Origin: Pseudeuparius sepicola
Lineage: Eukaryota > Arthropoda > Insecta > Coleoptera > Anthribidae
DNA length: 64,000 nucleotides
NCBI GenBank assembly: GCA_963920635.1
Contig: OY987298.1
Coordinates: 70,577,949-70,641,948, forward strand
Direction of reading: 5' to 3'
In this document: positions 22,924 to 33,196 of the stretch, piece after piece
Numbering within the stretch: the stretch's first letter is position 1
How the letters are laid out: each line of letters begins with the position of its first letter
Program-made: the position numbers and the translations under genes
The notes under the pieces: model-generated
The model's input: the letters and a program-made list of their open reading frames with translations, nothing else
The model's database searches: none
What the model was told of the DNA's origin: nothing

Positions 22924-23222
22924 CATGGTGATTCACCTAAGACTCCCCGGCCTCATATCTCAGGAACAAAATGAGATATTTTAGTTCCGTAAAAAGAAAC
23001 AGGTAGAGCTCGTCGAATATTTTATTCTTAGGCAGGAATTGAATTTTTTTATTGCAAATTGTAGATGGCGCTTCGGTTTGAAAGAATATTTTCGATCGCA
23101 GTGACCTTGAAAAGTGATTCATCCGAATTGTCCTTCAATTTAAAGCAAATTAAGTGCTATAAACAAATTTCGAAAAATCAATAGTTTTTTAGTTAATGCA
23201 CTTTAAATTTGACAGTACAGGC

Positions 23223-23440
23223 ATGTGGAAAATCTGTAGTGGACAATCCTAACATTATTTCCATAACAAAAAACGAGAAAATAATTTTCTGGGGAGTTCT
23301 TAAAACTATCCTAATATCTCACGCAGTTGTTATGTGGAAAATCTGTAGTGGACAATCCTCACATTATTTCCATAACAAAAAACGAGAAAATAATTTTCTG
23401 GGGAGTTCTTAAAACTATCCTAATATCTCACGCAGTTGTT
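23223..23440. repeat. 109-bp tandem duplication
   Basis: ATGTGGAAAATCTGTAGTGG starts at 23223 and again at 23332. Both copies run through ACGCAGTTGTT with one visible difference (CCTAACATT against CCTCACATT). The inverted arm on the right (around 24970-25080) has a single copy, so the duplication arose after the element formed. Confidence 0.85.
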
Positions 23441-23454
23441 TTGTCATTTTAAAT

Positions 23455-24215
23455 GTACAGGGTGTCCGATGGAACAATCCCACCACCCTTACCTCTTTAA
23501 GTTTTTGAGAAAAAAAAACTTTATAAACAAAAGTTGTAGCTTATAAACAGTTTTTTATTAACCATACTATGAATATACAGGGTATTTCTTAAAAGCGAAA
23601 CCAAACATACTTTTTTTAATGGGAACACCCCATAGGTTATTAGTTGTTGAAATCTACTCATCATTACGGTTAAAACGGTATACAACTTTATAACATTCTC
23701 TTTTAATGTTTTTGGAATATCTAATTTTCAAATTTTATACTAAACCTACATATTTAACTTGGATTTGTGGATCGCGTGATAAAGATACACGGTCAACGTA
23801 ATAACAAAAAATGTTTGATGTAACTTTGTTTGATGTGACTTTACCTTGGTTTCTTTCTTCTTGTTGTTATTGCAATATTGTATGAATTGTCTATCTTTAT
23901 CAGGCGATCCACAAATCCAAATTAAATAGGTTTAGTATAATATTTAAAAACTAAATATTTAAAAAACGGTAAATGTTAATAAAGTTTAGCACCGTTTTAA
24001 CTGTAATGACGAGTGGCGTAAAAAAATAAAAAACATAAGGGGTGTTCCCAGTTCCACTTAAAAAAGCATATGTTTCGTTTGCCCCGCTTTTAAGAAATAC
24101 TCTGTATAATCACAAAAAACTGTTTAGCTACAACTTTTGTTTGAAAAGTTTTTTATCACAAAAACTTAAAGATTTAAGGGGGAGGAATTGTTCCTTGGGA
24201 CACCCTGTACAAAAA
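23455..24215. repeat. Inner inverted-repeat pair with GTACAGGGTGTCC ends
   Basis: The left arm starts GTACAGGGTGTCCGATGGAA (23456); the right arm ends TTGGGACACCCTGTAC (24214). Inner arms match through AACTTT..CAAAAGTTGTAGCT and a second ACAGGGTATTTCTTAAAAG block. Either this is a MITE nested at the centre of the outer element or it is that element's own loop. The identical context GTTGTTTT..GTACAGGG on both sides does not decide between them. Confidence 0.7.
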
Positions 24216-24240
24216 CAACTCTGTGAGATATTAGGATAGT

Positions 24241-24961
24241 CATCATTATCATCATCATCAAATTAAGGGGTGGCCGCCTCTGATCGGCCCGGCACGTAGG
24301 CCTCCATGGGCCCATTGTGCCCCCACGGCCGGTATCAAAGGGCTTCCAGCATGCCGGCCTTCTTGATGAAGGCCCGCAGCCCCCCCAACCTGACACCATA
24401 CACATCCTCATCACACAGCCTAGCCATGCCGAAGGACTCGAAACTGACCCTGTCGAGCGCAGGGCACTCTGTTACTAGGTGGTGGGGGGTCTCCTTTTCT
24501 TCTAGGCACCATCTGCACTCCCGCTCCTCCTCCACCCCAATGAGGTGAAGGTGGCGGGCCAGACGACTGCCCAGTGAGGACCAAACCAAACCCTTAACCT
24601 CCTTTCTTGGCAGACCCAGCAATTTCCGGGATAAGGCAGGCGATGGCCCACGGATAATGAGCCTCGCCTGCCTCATCCCTGGAACTCTGTGCCATTCCTC
24701 GACGAATCTGCTCTGCAGCCATTCGTCCAAGACTCCAATCGCTACCCGAGGGGCGATCCCCAAAAGGGGTTCCGGTCCCATCGGCCTGCTCATGGATCCC
24801 TCCCTGGCCAAGAGGTCGGCGGTCTCATTTCCCTCAATGCCCGAATGCCCAGGCACCCAGGACAGAGTCACCTTATTCCCTGCGGCGACCAGTTTAAGCA
24901 AACTCGCTCGACATTCCTCCACCAGAGGAGATGTGGTGCGGTTTGCTCACAGCGCTAGAAG
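24241..24961 (-). mobile_element. 3' fragment of an RNase H-encoding LINE with long target duplication
   Basis: GC-rich insert in AT-rich surroundings. It is flanked by TATTAGGATAGTCAT on the left (about 24227-24241) and right (about 24976-24990), a 15-bp target-site duplication. The 3' end, on the minus strand, is a TGATGATGATGAT tail. The high GC content (CCCCC and GGGG rich) sets it apart from the host hairpin. Exact borders of insert and duplication are within a few bases. Confidence 0.82.
24335..24922 (-). pseudogene. LINE ORF2 C-terminus with RNase H end and Cys-rich tail
   Basis: The frame encodes KVTLSWVPGHSGIEGNETAD then LLAREGS, the C-terminal block of type-I RNase H as found in I- and R1-superfamily LINEs; WVPGHSG and N..AD are diagnostic. 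Further on, ECRWCLEEKETPHHLVTECP is the conserved C-terminal C..C....H....C finger of the same elements. RT and endonuclease are absent, so it is a 5'-truncated dead copy, although this frame is uninterrupted. Confidence 0.85.
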
Positions 24962-25363
24962 GGCTGCTTTGCTGTATTAGGATAGTCATAAGAACTCCTC
25001 AGCAAATTAATTTATCATTTTTTGTTTTGGAAATATTCTTAGGATTGTCTACTACAAATTTTCCACATGTATGCATTGCTAATTTTAAAGTGCGATAATG
25101 AAAAAAACTGTTGATTTTTCAGAATTTGCTTATAGTGCATAATTTGCTTCAAATTGAAGGACAATTTGGATGCACCACTTTTCAAGGTCACTGCAAACGA
25201 AAAAATTCTATCGACCGCAGCGTCATCTACAATTTGAAATGGAAAAATTAAACTTGAGCATACAAATAAAGTATTCAACGAGCTCTACCTGCCTTTTTTA
25301 CAGAACTAAAATATCTCATTTCGTTGCCGAGATATGAAGCCGGAGAGTCTTAGGTGAATCACC

Positions 25364-25397
25364 GTATATACGTACGTACGTACGTATATGTACGTAA
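25364..25397. repeat. TACG microsatellite
   Basis: TATATACGTACGTACGTACGTATATG at the right border of the hairpin element; self-complementary and short. Confidence 0.8.
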
Positions 25398-25399
25398 AA

Positions 25400-25940
25400 T
25401 ATACCATTTTCGTTCTTTCTGCTGTGCATTGACTACTAGTTCTCCTCCTTTACTGCTTAACAAAATAAGAGATGCTTTTGCATTTGAAGTTACTGCTGTT
25501 GATTTTATGGGTCCACTGTATCTCAAAAATGGGGAAAACGTCTGGATAACTTTATTCACTCATGCTATTTATCGTGCAGTACATCTAGAACTTGCTAGTT
25601 CCCTTTCAACTTCAACTTTTATACAAGTTTTTCGGAGATTTGTTGCTCGACGTGGTCATCCAAAAACTATTTATAGCGACAATATTTTATGAAGAGAATT
25701 AGGCAAGTATAGGAGTATGAACTGTTGACATTAGTGTGCGAATGTGAAATAATCGTTAACGAAAGACCACAGCAGCAGATGCACAGGAGACGCAGAAAAT
25801 AAAGAAGTTGTTAGTGATAGTTCGGGAGTGTATTATGTTGCTAACATCAAAAGCAGAGTACCTGTTCCGTTTGTTACACGTTCTGGTAGAGTGTCTAAAA
25901 GGCCAGATAGACTGATATTTGATAAATATCACTTTCCTCG
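25400..25940 (+). pseudogene. BEL/Pao integrase and Pol C-terminus fragment
   Basis: The frame 25354-25692 contains FEVTAVDFMGPLYLK, then NGENVWITLFTHAIYRAVHL and SDN, the integrase core of BEL/Pao elements (first Asp in VDFMGP, second in YSDN). The glycine-rich DNG motif is cut by a stop right after SDNIL. Downstream, another frame (about 25840-25920) reads RVPVPFVTRSGRVSKRPDRL, a typical Pol C-terminal tail. It is followed by 18 consecutive G (25940-25957). Gag, RT and LTRs are missing. Confidence 0.72.
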
Positions 25941-25957
25941 GGGGGGGGGGGGGGGGG
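25940..25957. repeat. Homopolymer G tract of 18
   Basis: An uninterrupted G run just after the BEL/Pao tail; length may be affected by sequencing error. Confidence 0.85.
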
Positions 25958-26164
25958 ATGTTGAAAACATGGGTGGGTTTTACAAAAACACACCTTATAT
26001 GTAAGTTATTATATTGTTGAAAAAGGGGCCTGTGATTGATGTCATTATACATTGTGTCCCGGAAAAGAATGAACAGCATGGGGATATTGCAAACGATGAG
26101 AGATAGAGCAACGGTTAAATGGGGAAAAAGTTGCACAATTTTGAGGCCAATAAAATGGCACAAA

Positions 26165-27362
26165 CAGATTTCTAATATCTTTTTTCGTTTTTAAGTTATT
26201 TTGAAAAAAGTAAAATTTTGCGTTATTTTTTTCTGAAGTTATCACAGATAGAAAAAAAAGAAAAACACTTTCTTGTGGCACTTTTTAACAGGCTTTAAGA
26301 TGGCGTTTTTAGATTTCTTTTGTGTTTCGTTTTTGAGAAACCATCTTCAACTTTTTTTTTTAAATATGGACCTGTTTTTTGCAGATTTTGAAAGCACTTT
26401 TCATTGCAAATACCATGATGTATAACACGAAATATTTTTAAAATGTTTTAAGACAATTATACTGAAAATTCCTTTTTTCCCTTCATTTTTTCTATTGCGG
26501 CCCTGTATTTCATAATAAGAAGTCTAAATATTAATCAGTATTGACAACAATTTAACTTACAGTTTATTTTTACTTCGAAAACTTAATATTTTTAAATATG
26601 ACCCTGTCTGGTAAGTGTTTTCGTCTGTTGTTGTACAGCAAACAGTGCCGCGTTGTGTTTTGGAGTAAATTTTTTGCTTTTTCTAATTGTGAGAAGAAAG
26701 GTTTAAGCCAACGAAACCAATAACTTTTTCCATTTATTAATTGCAACATTACATTCGTTCGGCCTCTACACTATTTCTGTGACACAAGATATAACATGCT
26801 GACATGTTAAATTTGTCGTCATTTGAAAAAGCACCCTCCATTTCTAATGATACAAATTGTTAACTAAATGATACAGTGGGAGTTATCACAAATGACAAGG
26901 GGTTGGTTTCGTTGTTTCAAAGCCTTTTAGATGGAGGATTTTTATTTATTTTTTATTATCGTATGTGACTGTTATTAGTCTTTGCCGTCTTTTTTTAGTT
27001 CTCCAATTGAAAGATAAGTTGTAAGTTAAATTGTTGACAATACTGATTAATATTTAGACTTCTTATTATTAAATTAGAAAAAAATGAATGGAAAAAAAGA
27101 ATTTTCAGTATAATTGTTTCCAAACATTTTATAAATATTTCGTGTCATACATCATGGTACTAATGAAAAGTGCTTTCAAAATCTGCAAAAAAAAACCAGG
27201 TCCGTATTTAAAAAAATAAAGTTGAAGATGGTTTCTCAAAAACGAAACGTTGTAGAACAAATCTAAAAACTAGCAACTTCAGAAAAAAATAAAATGGAAA
27301 ACACAAAATTTTACTTTTTTCAAAATAACTCAAAAACGAAAAAAGATATTAGAATTGAGCTA
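26165..27362. repeat. 1.2-kb palindromic foldback element
   Basis: Left arm 26165-26575 and right arm 27003-27362 are inverted copies. Matching landmarks include CTAATATCTTTTTTCGTTTT, GAGAAACCATCTTCAACTTT, GATTTTGAAAGCACTTTTCA and CTAAATATTAATCAGTATTG. The spacer of about 430 bp shows only weak inverted similarity and no coding capacity. It is probably a non-autonomous DNA element; no clear target duplication was found. Confidence 0.78.
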
Positions 27363-27662
27363 GAAGCGGGTAGTGTCTAGAAACAGATTCCATAACAGCC
27401 AGTATGAAGTTTATGCGAAGCAAGCTTCATACATGCTGAAAATTTAAACATTAAACTGGATGCATCATTTCAACAAAACAATAAATTATTTCGAAAACCA
27501 CATGGTATACATATACGGTACCTTTATTTTGACCGTAGAAGCAGTTTTTGGAACACCTCAAATAATTTTAAAATGTAAGTTTAGGTAATTCCTCATTAAG
27601 TCATAGGCACAAGGAGACAAAATACATAACACAAAAGCCATAATTATAGTAGGGGAAGAATA
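27363..27662. other. No gene recognised
   Basis: AT-rich intronic sequence between the palindrome and a minus-strand open frame; nothing identified. Confidence 0.4.
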
Positions 27663-27896
27663 TCACTTCCTTTTTGACATAAGTAAATTAAGTTGGTCAC
27701 ATAAAATTGCTAAAATGTTGCAAAAACCATTGTCCTCTGAACTGCCGTCGAAACTTTTGTCAAGTAAATTTGAAGCTTTATTTATTAAATGTAATGCTTT
27801 TTCCAAGTAATAATTAACCGAGTAATTATCTCCGAAGTATGGGTTTTTAAAGCGGGTTAGAAGATTTTCTAGTTGGGAACACCTGGAAAGTTTCAT
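27663..27896 (-). pseudogene. Possible terminal exon downstream of the THAP fragment
   Basis: The minus-strand frame encodes CSQLENLLTRFKNPYFGDNY and ends LNLLMSKRK. It begins just after a plausible 3' splice site, GAAACTTTCCAG. It lies 200 bp downstream of the THAP-like frame on the same strand, so it could be the end of the same old gene or of a THAP-containing transposon. I do not recognise the family. Apparent codon quality is better than in the surrounding AT-rich DNA, which is the only reason to list it. Confidence 0.35.
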
Positions 27897-28112
27897 GTCA
27901 AAAGGTAAAATCCATTTTAATTAATTAATATTTGTTCATTTCCCTTCATAAAAAAATTCACTACCATATTAAATTTTCACTATCCTATTAATCTATCTAC
28001 TGCTATCTGATTATTACTTCGGATACAGTCTTTACTTAAATCTAGAATATAAAAGTATATTTTAGAACTGATAACTTTGACCAAATCTTCGAAATTTTCA
28101 ATATCTAATCTC

Positions 28113-28485
28113 TCAAAAGTTCACTCTTTCCTCGGGGTTTTTTCTTGGTGTGGGTACATTTTTCGACAAATAATGCATCACATTTGGGAATATACGGGGG
28201 ACTGAATTTGTTGCAAGTCGAATTTTTGTGGAGATTTTTTGCACAGTGCCGTCTAGCAAAAGACTATCTTGACGAATTATATCATTTCCTGAAAATTGTA
28301 AACAACAGACAATGGAATGTTGTAAAGGAGACCGATCTGTTTTGATTTGAATCGAATGTATCCATTTTATTCTTAAATTTTCGTCCCTTGGGAAGCCAAA
28401 AACTGACACGTGTTTACCGCCTGCCTTTAAGGTACTATTACAATTTGACTTAAAGCCAGGTATACAACAGGTCCTAGGTATCTTG
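28113..28485 (-). pseudogene. Degenerate THAP-domain exon
   Basis: Read on the minus strand, the sequence gives TCCIPGFKSNCNS, then AGGKHVSVFGFPRDENLRIK, W, and HSIVCCLQFSGND, ending in a PRIF block. This follows the THAP zinc-finger pattern (C..C, F.FP....L...W, C..H F, AVP.IF). Two zinc ligands look lost: the second Cys (PGC to PGF) and the His (C..HF to CCLQF). A 3' splice site may lie just upstream (CCTAG|GACC). THAP domains occur in P-element-type transposases and in cellular regulators; the source here is not decidable. Confidence 0.62.
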
Positions 28486-28619
28486 AGGCTTCAAATATGT
28501 AGAAGGAACCAACTCTTTTCTCTTCTTCACTTACGCTTTATCACTTCACAACTTTTAAAAATGTTTTAGTTTTATGTTTTACACAAACAAAATAAAGTTA
28601 TAAAAAACTGTCGCCAGCA

Positions 28620-28660
28620 CTTCGGGTAGTCTGTTGGCCTGTTGGCCTGTTGGCACACAG
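28620..28660. repeat. Short TGTTGGCC tandem repeat
   Basis: GTCTGTTGGCCTGTTGGCCT followed by GTTGGCAC: three to four units of about 9-10 bp. Confidence 0.7.
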
Positions 28661-28859
28661 GGACACACTGTCTTATCGTTGTAATGTCACGAAGATACCC
28701 CTATATACTCTACATAAATTAATAATTCTCGTTAAGTTTTTTGTAAACTCAACTGTCAGGGAATGACAGGCCCCGTGGCATGGACCCAAAAGCCATGTTG
28801 CCAGCCTTCTCAACTTCAGGTCTTTTGTGGAGTTGGCTGTGCCTCGACTAATTCTTCTT

Positions 28860-29900
28860 GAAGCAAAAATGTCTGAATAATGCAACCTATACAAAAAAAA
28901 ACATAAAATTCCTCTACATTTTAAGACAACTGTGAGAAAATTGGTCCAGCTACTTGCAAAAATAGAAACCGTCATTTTCATCATTTCCCCTTGCTCTCCT
29001 ACCCCCAATGTGCTTAAGTCAATAAATAAAAAATGTATTAACAAAACAACAAAGGCGTAGTCTTAAATTGCAGAGGAAGGCCCATTTTATTGATTTATTC
29101 GTTATTCTAACATTTTGACCTAAAAGGAAGGGACAAGGCTGCCGTCTTGAAATTAGTTGAAAATCAGCCATTTTCAACTCTTTGCACCGTTCATCAAAAC
29201 TGGTTAGTAAATAAAAAAATTACAGGCATAAGCGCTAAGGCAGTTTTATTGCTGTAGCCATAGGATAATGATGAAAATGACTCTTTCTATTATTGCTTTA
29301 AGGTCTGCCCCCGATAAATCAATTTTCTTCACGGTGGCCTTAAAATATAGAGCATGGCCTGTTTTATTGATTTTTTGTATCTGTATCTGCATTATTCCAA
29401 TTTTTTTTTCTTAAAATATAATTAGCCCAAGGAAAGGACAATTCTCAAGCATGATCTTCTTGGAATTCAGAAAATCAGCCCTTTTGAACTTTTTTATAAA
29501 TAATCTGTCCTTTCTTCAAGCAACGGTGCAACCTTCATCAATATTGGTTAGTAAATAAAGACATTATGGGCAAAAGCAAGAAGGCAGTTTTAGTAATAGC
29601 ATAATAACGATGAAAATGACTCTTTCTATTATTTCGTATAGCTCCGCTTCTCATGCATCATTTTCCCTGCAGTGCCCTTAAAATGTAGAGAAAGACCCAT
29701 TTTATTTACTTTCTGTATTAGTTGCATCATTCCCACATTTTATCTTAAAAAAAAATAGCACAAATAAAGGGCTAAATTTAAACATTATCGCCATGTTGCA
29801 TTTTAAAAAATCGGCCATTTGGAAGTTTTCTGTCAATAGTCTGTTCTTTTCTGTAAGCAACGTTGCCTCATTTGTTAAAACGTTTGATAAACAAAAACAA
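28860..29900. repeat. Diverged tandem array of about 280-340 bp units, with one inverted unit
   Basis: A landmark like AAAATGTAGAGAAAGACCCA then TTTTATT occurs near 29064, 29342 and 29680 (spacings 278 and 338). Between these, further shared blocks appear in the same order: AAAATCAGCC, GGTTAGTAAATAAA, AAGGCAGTTTTA and GATGAAAATGACTCTTTCTA. The third interval decays by 29900. At 28860-29000 the same blocks occur inverted (CGTCATTTTCATC and CCTCTACATTTTAAGAC). There is no coding content. Confidence 0.65.
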
Positions 29901-31318
29901 TATGGCTAAAAGAAAGAGTCTGAAATTTTTTGGTCCCCCCGGTATATTATAATTTTTGCATAAAAGACACCATCAGTGTCGCAAGCATACTTATAGAAAT
30001 TTGTTTCAGGGAGGAACGATGATGATTATCAATTTCTTAAAGCCTCCCTTTATCTACGGCCCTGCTATAGCAAAAATTCTTCTTTAACTTTTCGTATTTT
30101 TTTTTTTTCAAATTGTAGAAAAACCAGGCACTTTTGGGGAAAATTTTATAAGAGAAAGACATTCCTTAATTTTAGAAAGTTGTTGGAAGAATTTTTCCAA
30201 AATTTAAATTTAATATCAAACTGCAAAAAAAACAAATTCAACATGGAGGCTACTAGACTCTTTCATTAAGGTATAAAAACTAAAGGGAAAAGACTCGCAT
30301 TGTGGGCAGAGATCAGGTAAAAGCTTTAGCAGGTTAGCCTCTTCGTTTTTTTATCCTGACATACTCCGATCAAAAATACCATTCTACCTTCCCTACCAGC
30401 GCTTGGATTTAAATATAGTATAAGGATATTGTGAATAAAGCCAAAAAATCTCGAAAACAGTTAGAGATATCAAAAAAATAAACTTATATGGTTTTGACGG
30501 GAAATTTTAAAATCAGCTTTTTAGCCATAACTTTTTTGTTTGAAGTCCAGTGTTCTTTTTCTTAGAGCCATTGGATTCCTTGGAAGAAACTGAAAAGACT
30601 AGCTTGTGGACAACAGATTTATCTTAAAAAGTAACGAGGAAATCAAGTTTATCACTTTAACTGGGACACGTATATACGTTTTATAAAAATGAAGAAGGAA
30701 CAAATTCTAAGATACACTTTTTGTTTGAATTAAATTGGTTAAATATTTTGGATGGAATTTAATTTTATACAAGGCGATAACTTATTTATGTAAAATTATT
30801 GCTACTGGCTACCGAGGCCTCTACCACTGGTGGCTCAAGGAGCCTAATATTAATATGCTCAATTGTACTTCATCTTGTCATATTGTGTACCAAATATGGT
30901 GGCAATTGCTTAAAATATTTTGAAATAAGTCAATTTTTTGGGAGAAATTCCAATCTCAAAAATGAAGTGTTTGTGGATCCATTGTTCATAAGATTTTGTT
31001 TTAATGGCAACTGTGTTTAAACTTGGGTTGTTCACATAATAGACACCCTGTAGAGGGCCATAAAAGAAATTGTTATGCTCTGTACAAATTTAACTTTACT
31101 CATCACCATTCAAGGATGTGGGCGGAAGCAATCTACATTGTATTTGTTAAGGAAACTACAGAAAAATTAAGTTACCATCAATATCCTAACTATCGTAAAC
31201 AAATACCTAAAAGAAAATTATATTTCTGGCTAATTTTTTTATCATTTTGCATAAAAATTGCAAAACCCCCAATTATCCCTAACATTTCTCATGGCATTAT
31301 GTAACAATAAATTATATA
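29901..31318. other. Intron sequence, no gene recognised
   Basis: AT-rich sequence with short frames only. GACACCCTGTAG near 31042 is another MITE-like terminus without an evident partner. Confidence 0.5.
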
Positions 31319-32778
31319 AACTCCTGGACAAAATTAACGCAACATCATAAATGTGCCACTTATTTGATGCTATTTTTTTTCTGAATTTGAATGATTTTTT
31401 TTGCATTGTAGGTTGGTTCCTTGACAATGTCATAGTTTTCGCTGTTTATGATAAAAAGTTGATTTATACCGGGTGTAACAAAAATGTTATGTTTTTTTCC
31501 GAAAATTCGTATCACCCTGTGGAGTACACTAGCAACCGAAACATATAGTAGTTGACATTAGACGGTAGGTCCATCTTTCTTCAACATTTTCTTTTTTGGT
31601 TTACTTCATTATCACTGCTATTAAAGAAGATACACTGTTTTATATCGTAACATGTTTTTATAGACTTATTATTCAACACAGTCATTGTTGAATGTTTTCA
31701 AGTAGACTATGGAACTTTTCTGATATTTCAAGCGATGTGTCAACAGATGTTGTGTTTTAAAGTTACAAAGGACAAATAAAATTCGCCATACTGATAAAAA
31801 CTGTTCAGAAACTGCTTATTAAACTTTCGTTTCATATGCCCAGTTGCCCGACTATTCTGTCGTTTAAACCAGCCTCATTTAATGCCTTCTGATTGTTCGA
31901 GACGATATTGTATGATGGCGAGCAGTTCTAAGCTCACTTTTTAGCTTAGTACTAGTGATATTCCTGTTTCTTAGAGCAGTTTGCCTAGTAAAAGCTCATC
32001 CCTTGGATCGGTACATCGGTTTTGCCCTTGGCCTGACCTTCGAGAGTAAGATCCTATCTCGTTAAATCGTTCAACCATACGACTTATAGTCGAACGATGT
32101 CTTCCTATCACATTAGCAACATGACACATCGAATAGCCTTCATCCACCAAAGTTAAACCTCTTACTGCTTCTTCTGCCGATAAATTTTTTGGTCGATTCA
32201 TTTTTCAATTTTAAAATACTCGTCGGGCAACTGGGCATGTGAAACGAACGTTTAATAAGCAGTTTCCGAACAGTTTTTATCAGTATGGCGAATTTTATTT
32301 GACCTTTGTAACTTTAAAACACAACATCTGTTGACACATCGCTTGAAATGTCAGAAAAGTTCCATAGCCTACTTGAAAACATTTAACAATGACTGTGTTG
32401 AATAATAAAGTCTATAAAAACATGTTACGATATAAAACAGTGTATCTCCTTTAATAACAGAGATCATGAAGTAAACCAAAAAAGAAAATGTTGAAGAAAG
32501 ATGGACCTACCGTCTAATGTCAACTGCTATATGTTTCGGTTGCTAGTATACTTCACAGGGTGATACGAATTTTCGGAAAAAAACATAACATTTTTGTTAC
32601 ACCCGGTATAAATCGAAAATGAACTTTTTATCATAAACAGCGAAAACTATGACATTGTCAAGGAACCAACCTACAATGCAAAAAAAAATCATTCAAATCG
32701 GATCATCATTTCAGAAAAAAAAAATAGCATCAAATAAGTGGCAAATTTAAGATGTTGCGTTAATTTTGTCCAGGAGTT
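31319..32778. mobile_element. Tc1-like element with long inverted arms and deleted transposase
   Basis: Ends are AACTCCTGGACAAAATTAAC (31319 on) and its inverted copy (to 32778), flanked by TA (31317-31318, 32779-32780). The arms are about 535 and 557 bp (31319-31853; 32222-32778) and very similar. The central 368 bp hold only the start of a transposase. It is a deletion derivative that could move only if supplied with enzyme from elsewhere. Its right end is 37 bp upstream of a KNL1 exon. Confidence 0.85.
31971..32201 (-). pseudogene. Tc1-like transposase, N-terminal HTH fragment
   Basis: The 76-codon frame starts MNRPKNLSAEEAVRGLTLVD and contains VANVIGRHRSTISRMVERF, a typical helix-turn-helix of Tc1/mariner transposases, then YSRRSGQGQNRCTDPRDE, the GRPR-like linker region. 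The stop follows at 31971 where the element's left arm begins, so the second DNA-binding domain and the whole DDE catalytic domain are gone. Confidence 0.8.
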
Positions 32779-32792
32779 TATTTAAATATGTG

Positions 32793-32799
32793 TACTAAT
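32793..32799 (+). promoter_or_regulatory. Putative branch point TACTAAT of KNL1 intron 2
   Basis: TACTAAT with the candidate branch A at 32798, 17 nt before the 3' splice site ATTTTAG (ends 32815). The transposon end is 14 bp upstream of this motif. Confidence 0.5.
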
Positions 32800-32815
32800 A
32801 CAACAAACATTTTAG

Positions 32816-33044
32816 GTGTAACAAGTAAACTTGGAAAATTTCTTCATGATCAGTTTATACAGACTATTGAGAAAGATCGCTTAAAGTCTGTCATTGGCCC
32901 AAAATATGACATATTAAGTTTCTTGGACTACATTTACCTAACCCACAGCAAACTGGTCTCATTTATAAATGAGTTTAAGAGCATAAAAAAGGACTTTGGA
33001 GCAAGAAAATATATTTACAATTTTACCATCAAATCTGATTTTAG
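32816..33044 (+). CDS. KNL1 (Spc105R): Candidate KNL1 exon, middle part of RWD domain
   Basis: A 229-bp exon lies between CAACAAACATTTTAG (ends 32815) and GATTTTAG|GTAAGA (33045). It enters with two bases, matching the one base left by the exon at 20121-20263, and leaves with two. The peptide includes VTSKLGKFLHDQFIQTIEK, PKYDILSFLDYIYLTHSKL and a following VSFINEFKSIKKDF. This helix-rich pattern before two short strands fits the long helices of the KNL1 RWD region. There are no internal stops, despite a deleted transposon ending 37 bp upstream. KNL1 identity is inferred from order, phase and fold-like pattern. Confidence 0.68.
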
Positions 33045-33196
33045 GTAAGATACCCTGAAATATTCCTTACTTTCCCTAATCAAGTTGGTCAACGGAAAAT
33101 AATAATTGTTGTTTATATTAAGATAATTTTGTGGAAACATCTTATATTAAGGTTAGTTCATTTGTGTTGCTCAGAGCAGATATATGGGTGTCCCAG

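Larger units (their letters stand above)
22924..25372. mobile_element. Long-TIR hairpin element containing nested insertions
   Basis: The outer left end GGTGATTCACCTAAGACTCC (22926 on) is matched in inverted form at 25365. Inverted similarity continues inward for several hundred bases: TCATATCTC, AATGAGATATTTTAGTTC and AGGTAGAGCTCG on the left against the mirror at 25250-25340. The inner arms 23455-24215 continue the fold, so, excluding a LINE fragment and a local duplication, nearly the whole element is one imperfect hairpin with its centre at about 23775-23905. There is no coding capacity. The MITE at 34705-35364 has a similar end (GGTGAGTCAC, then AGGTAGAACTCG) and may belong to the same group. 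Confidence 0.75.

Noticed and set aside
24306..24980. Several plus-strand frames opposite the RNase H fragment
   Set aside because: Shadows of the GC-rich minus-strand coding sequence.
28630..29900. CRISPR-like or regularly spaced array
   Set aside because: Units are long, diverged and directly joined without unique spacers; the window is eukaryotic.
33129..33196. Upstream acceptor GTTGCTCAG (33174) for the last KNL1 exon
   Set aside because: It would put the reading frame into a stop within 30 bases; the acceptor at 33196 keeps the frame to a natural stop.
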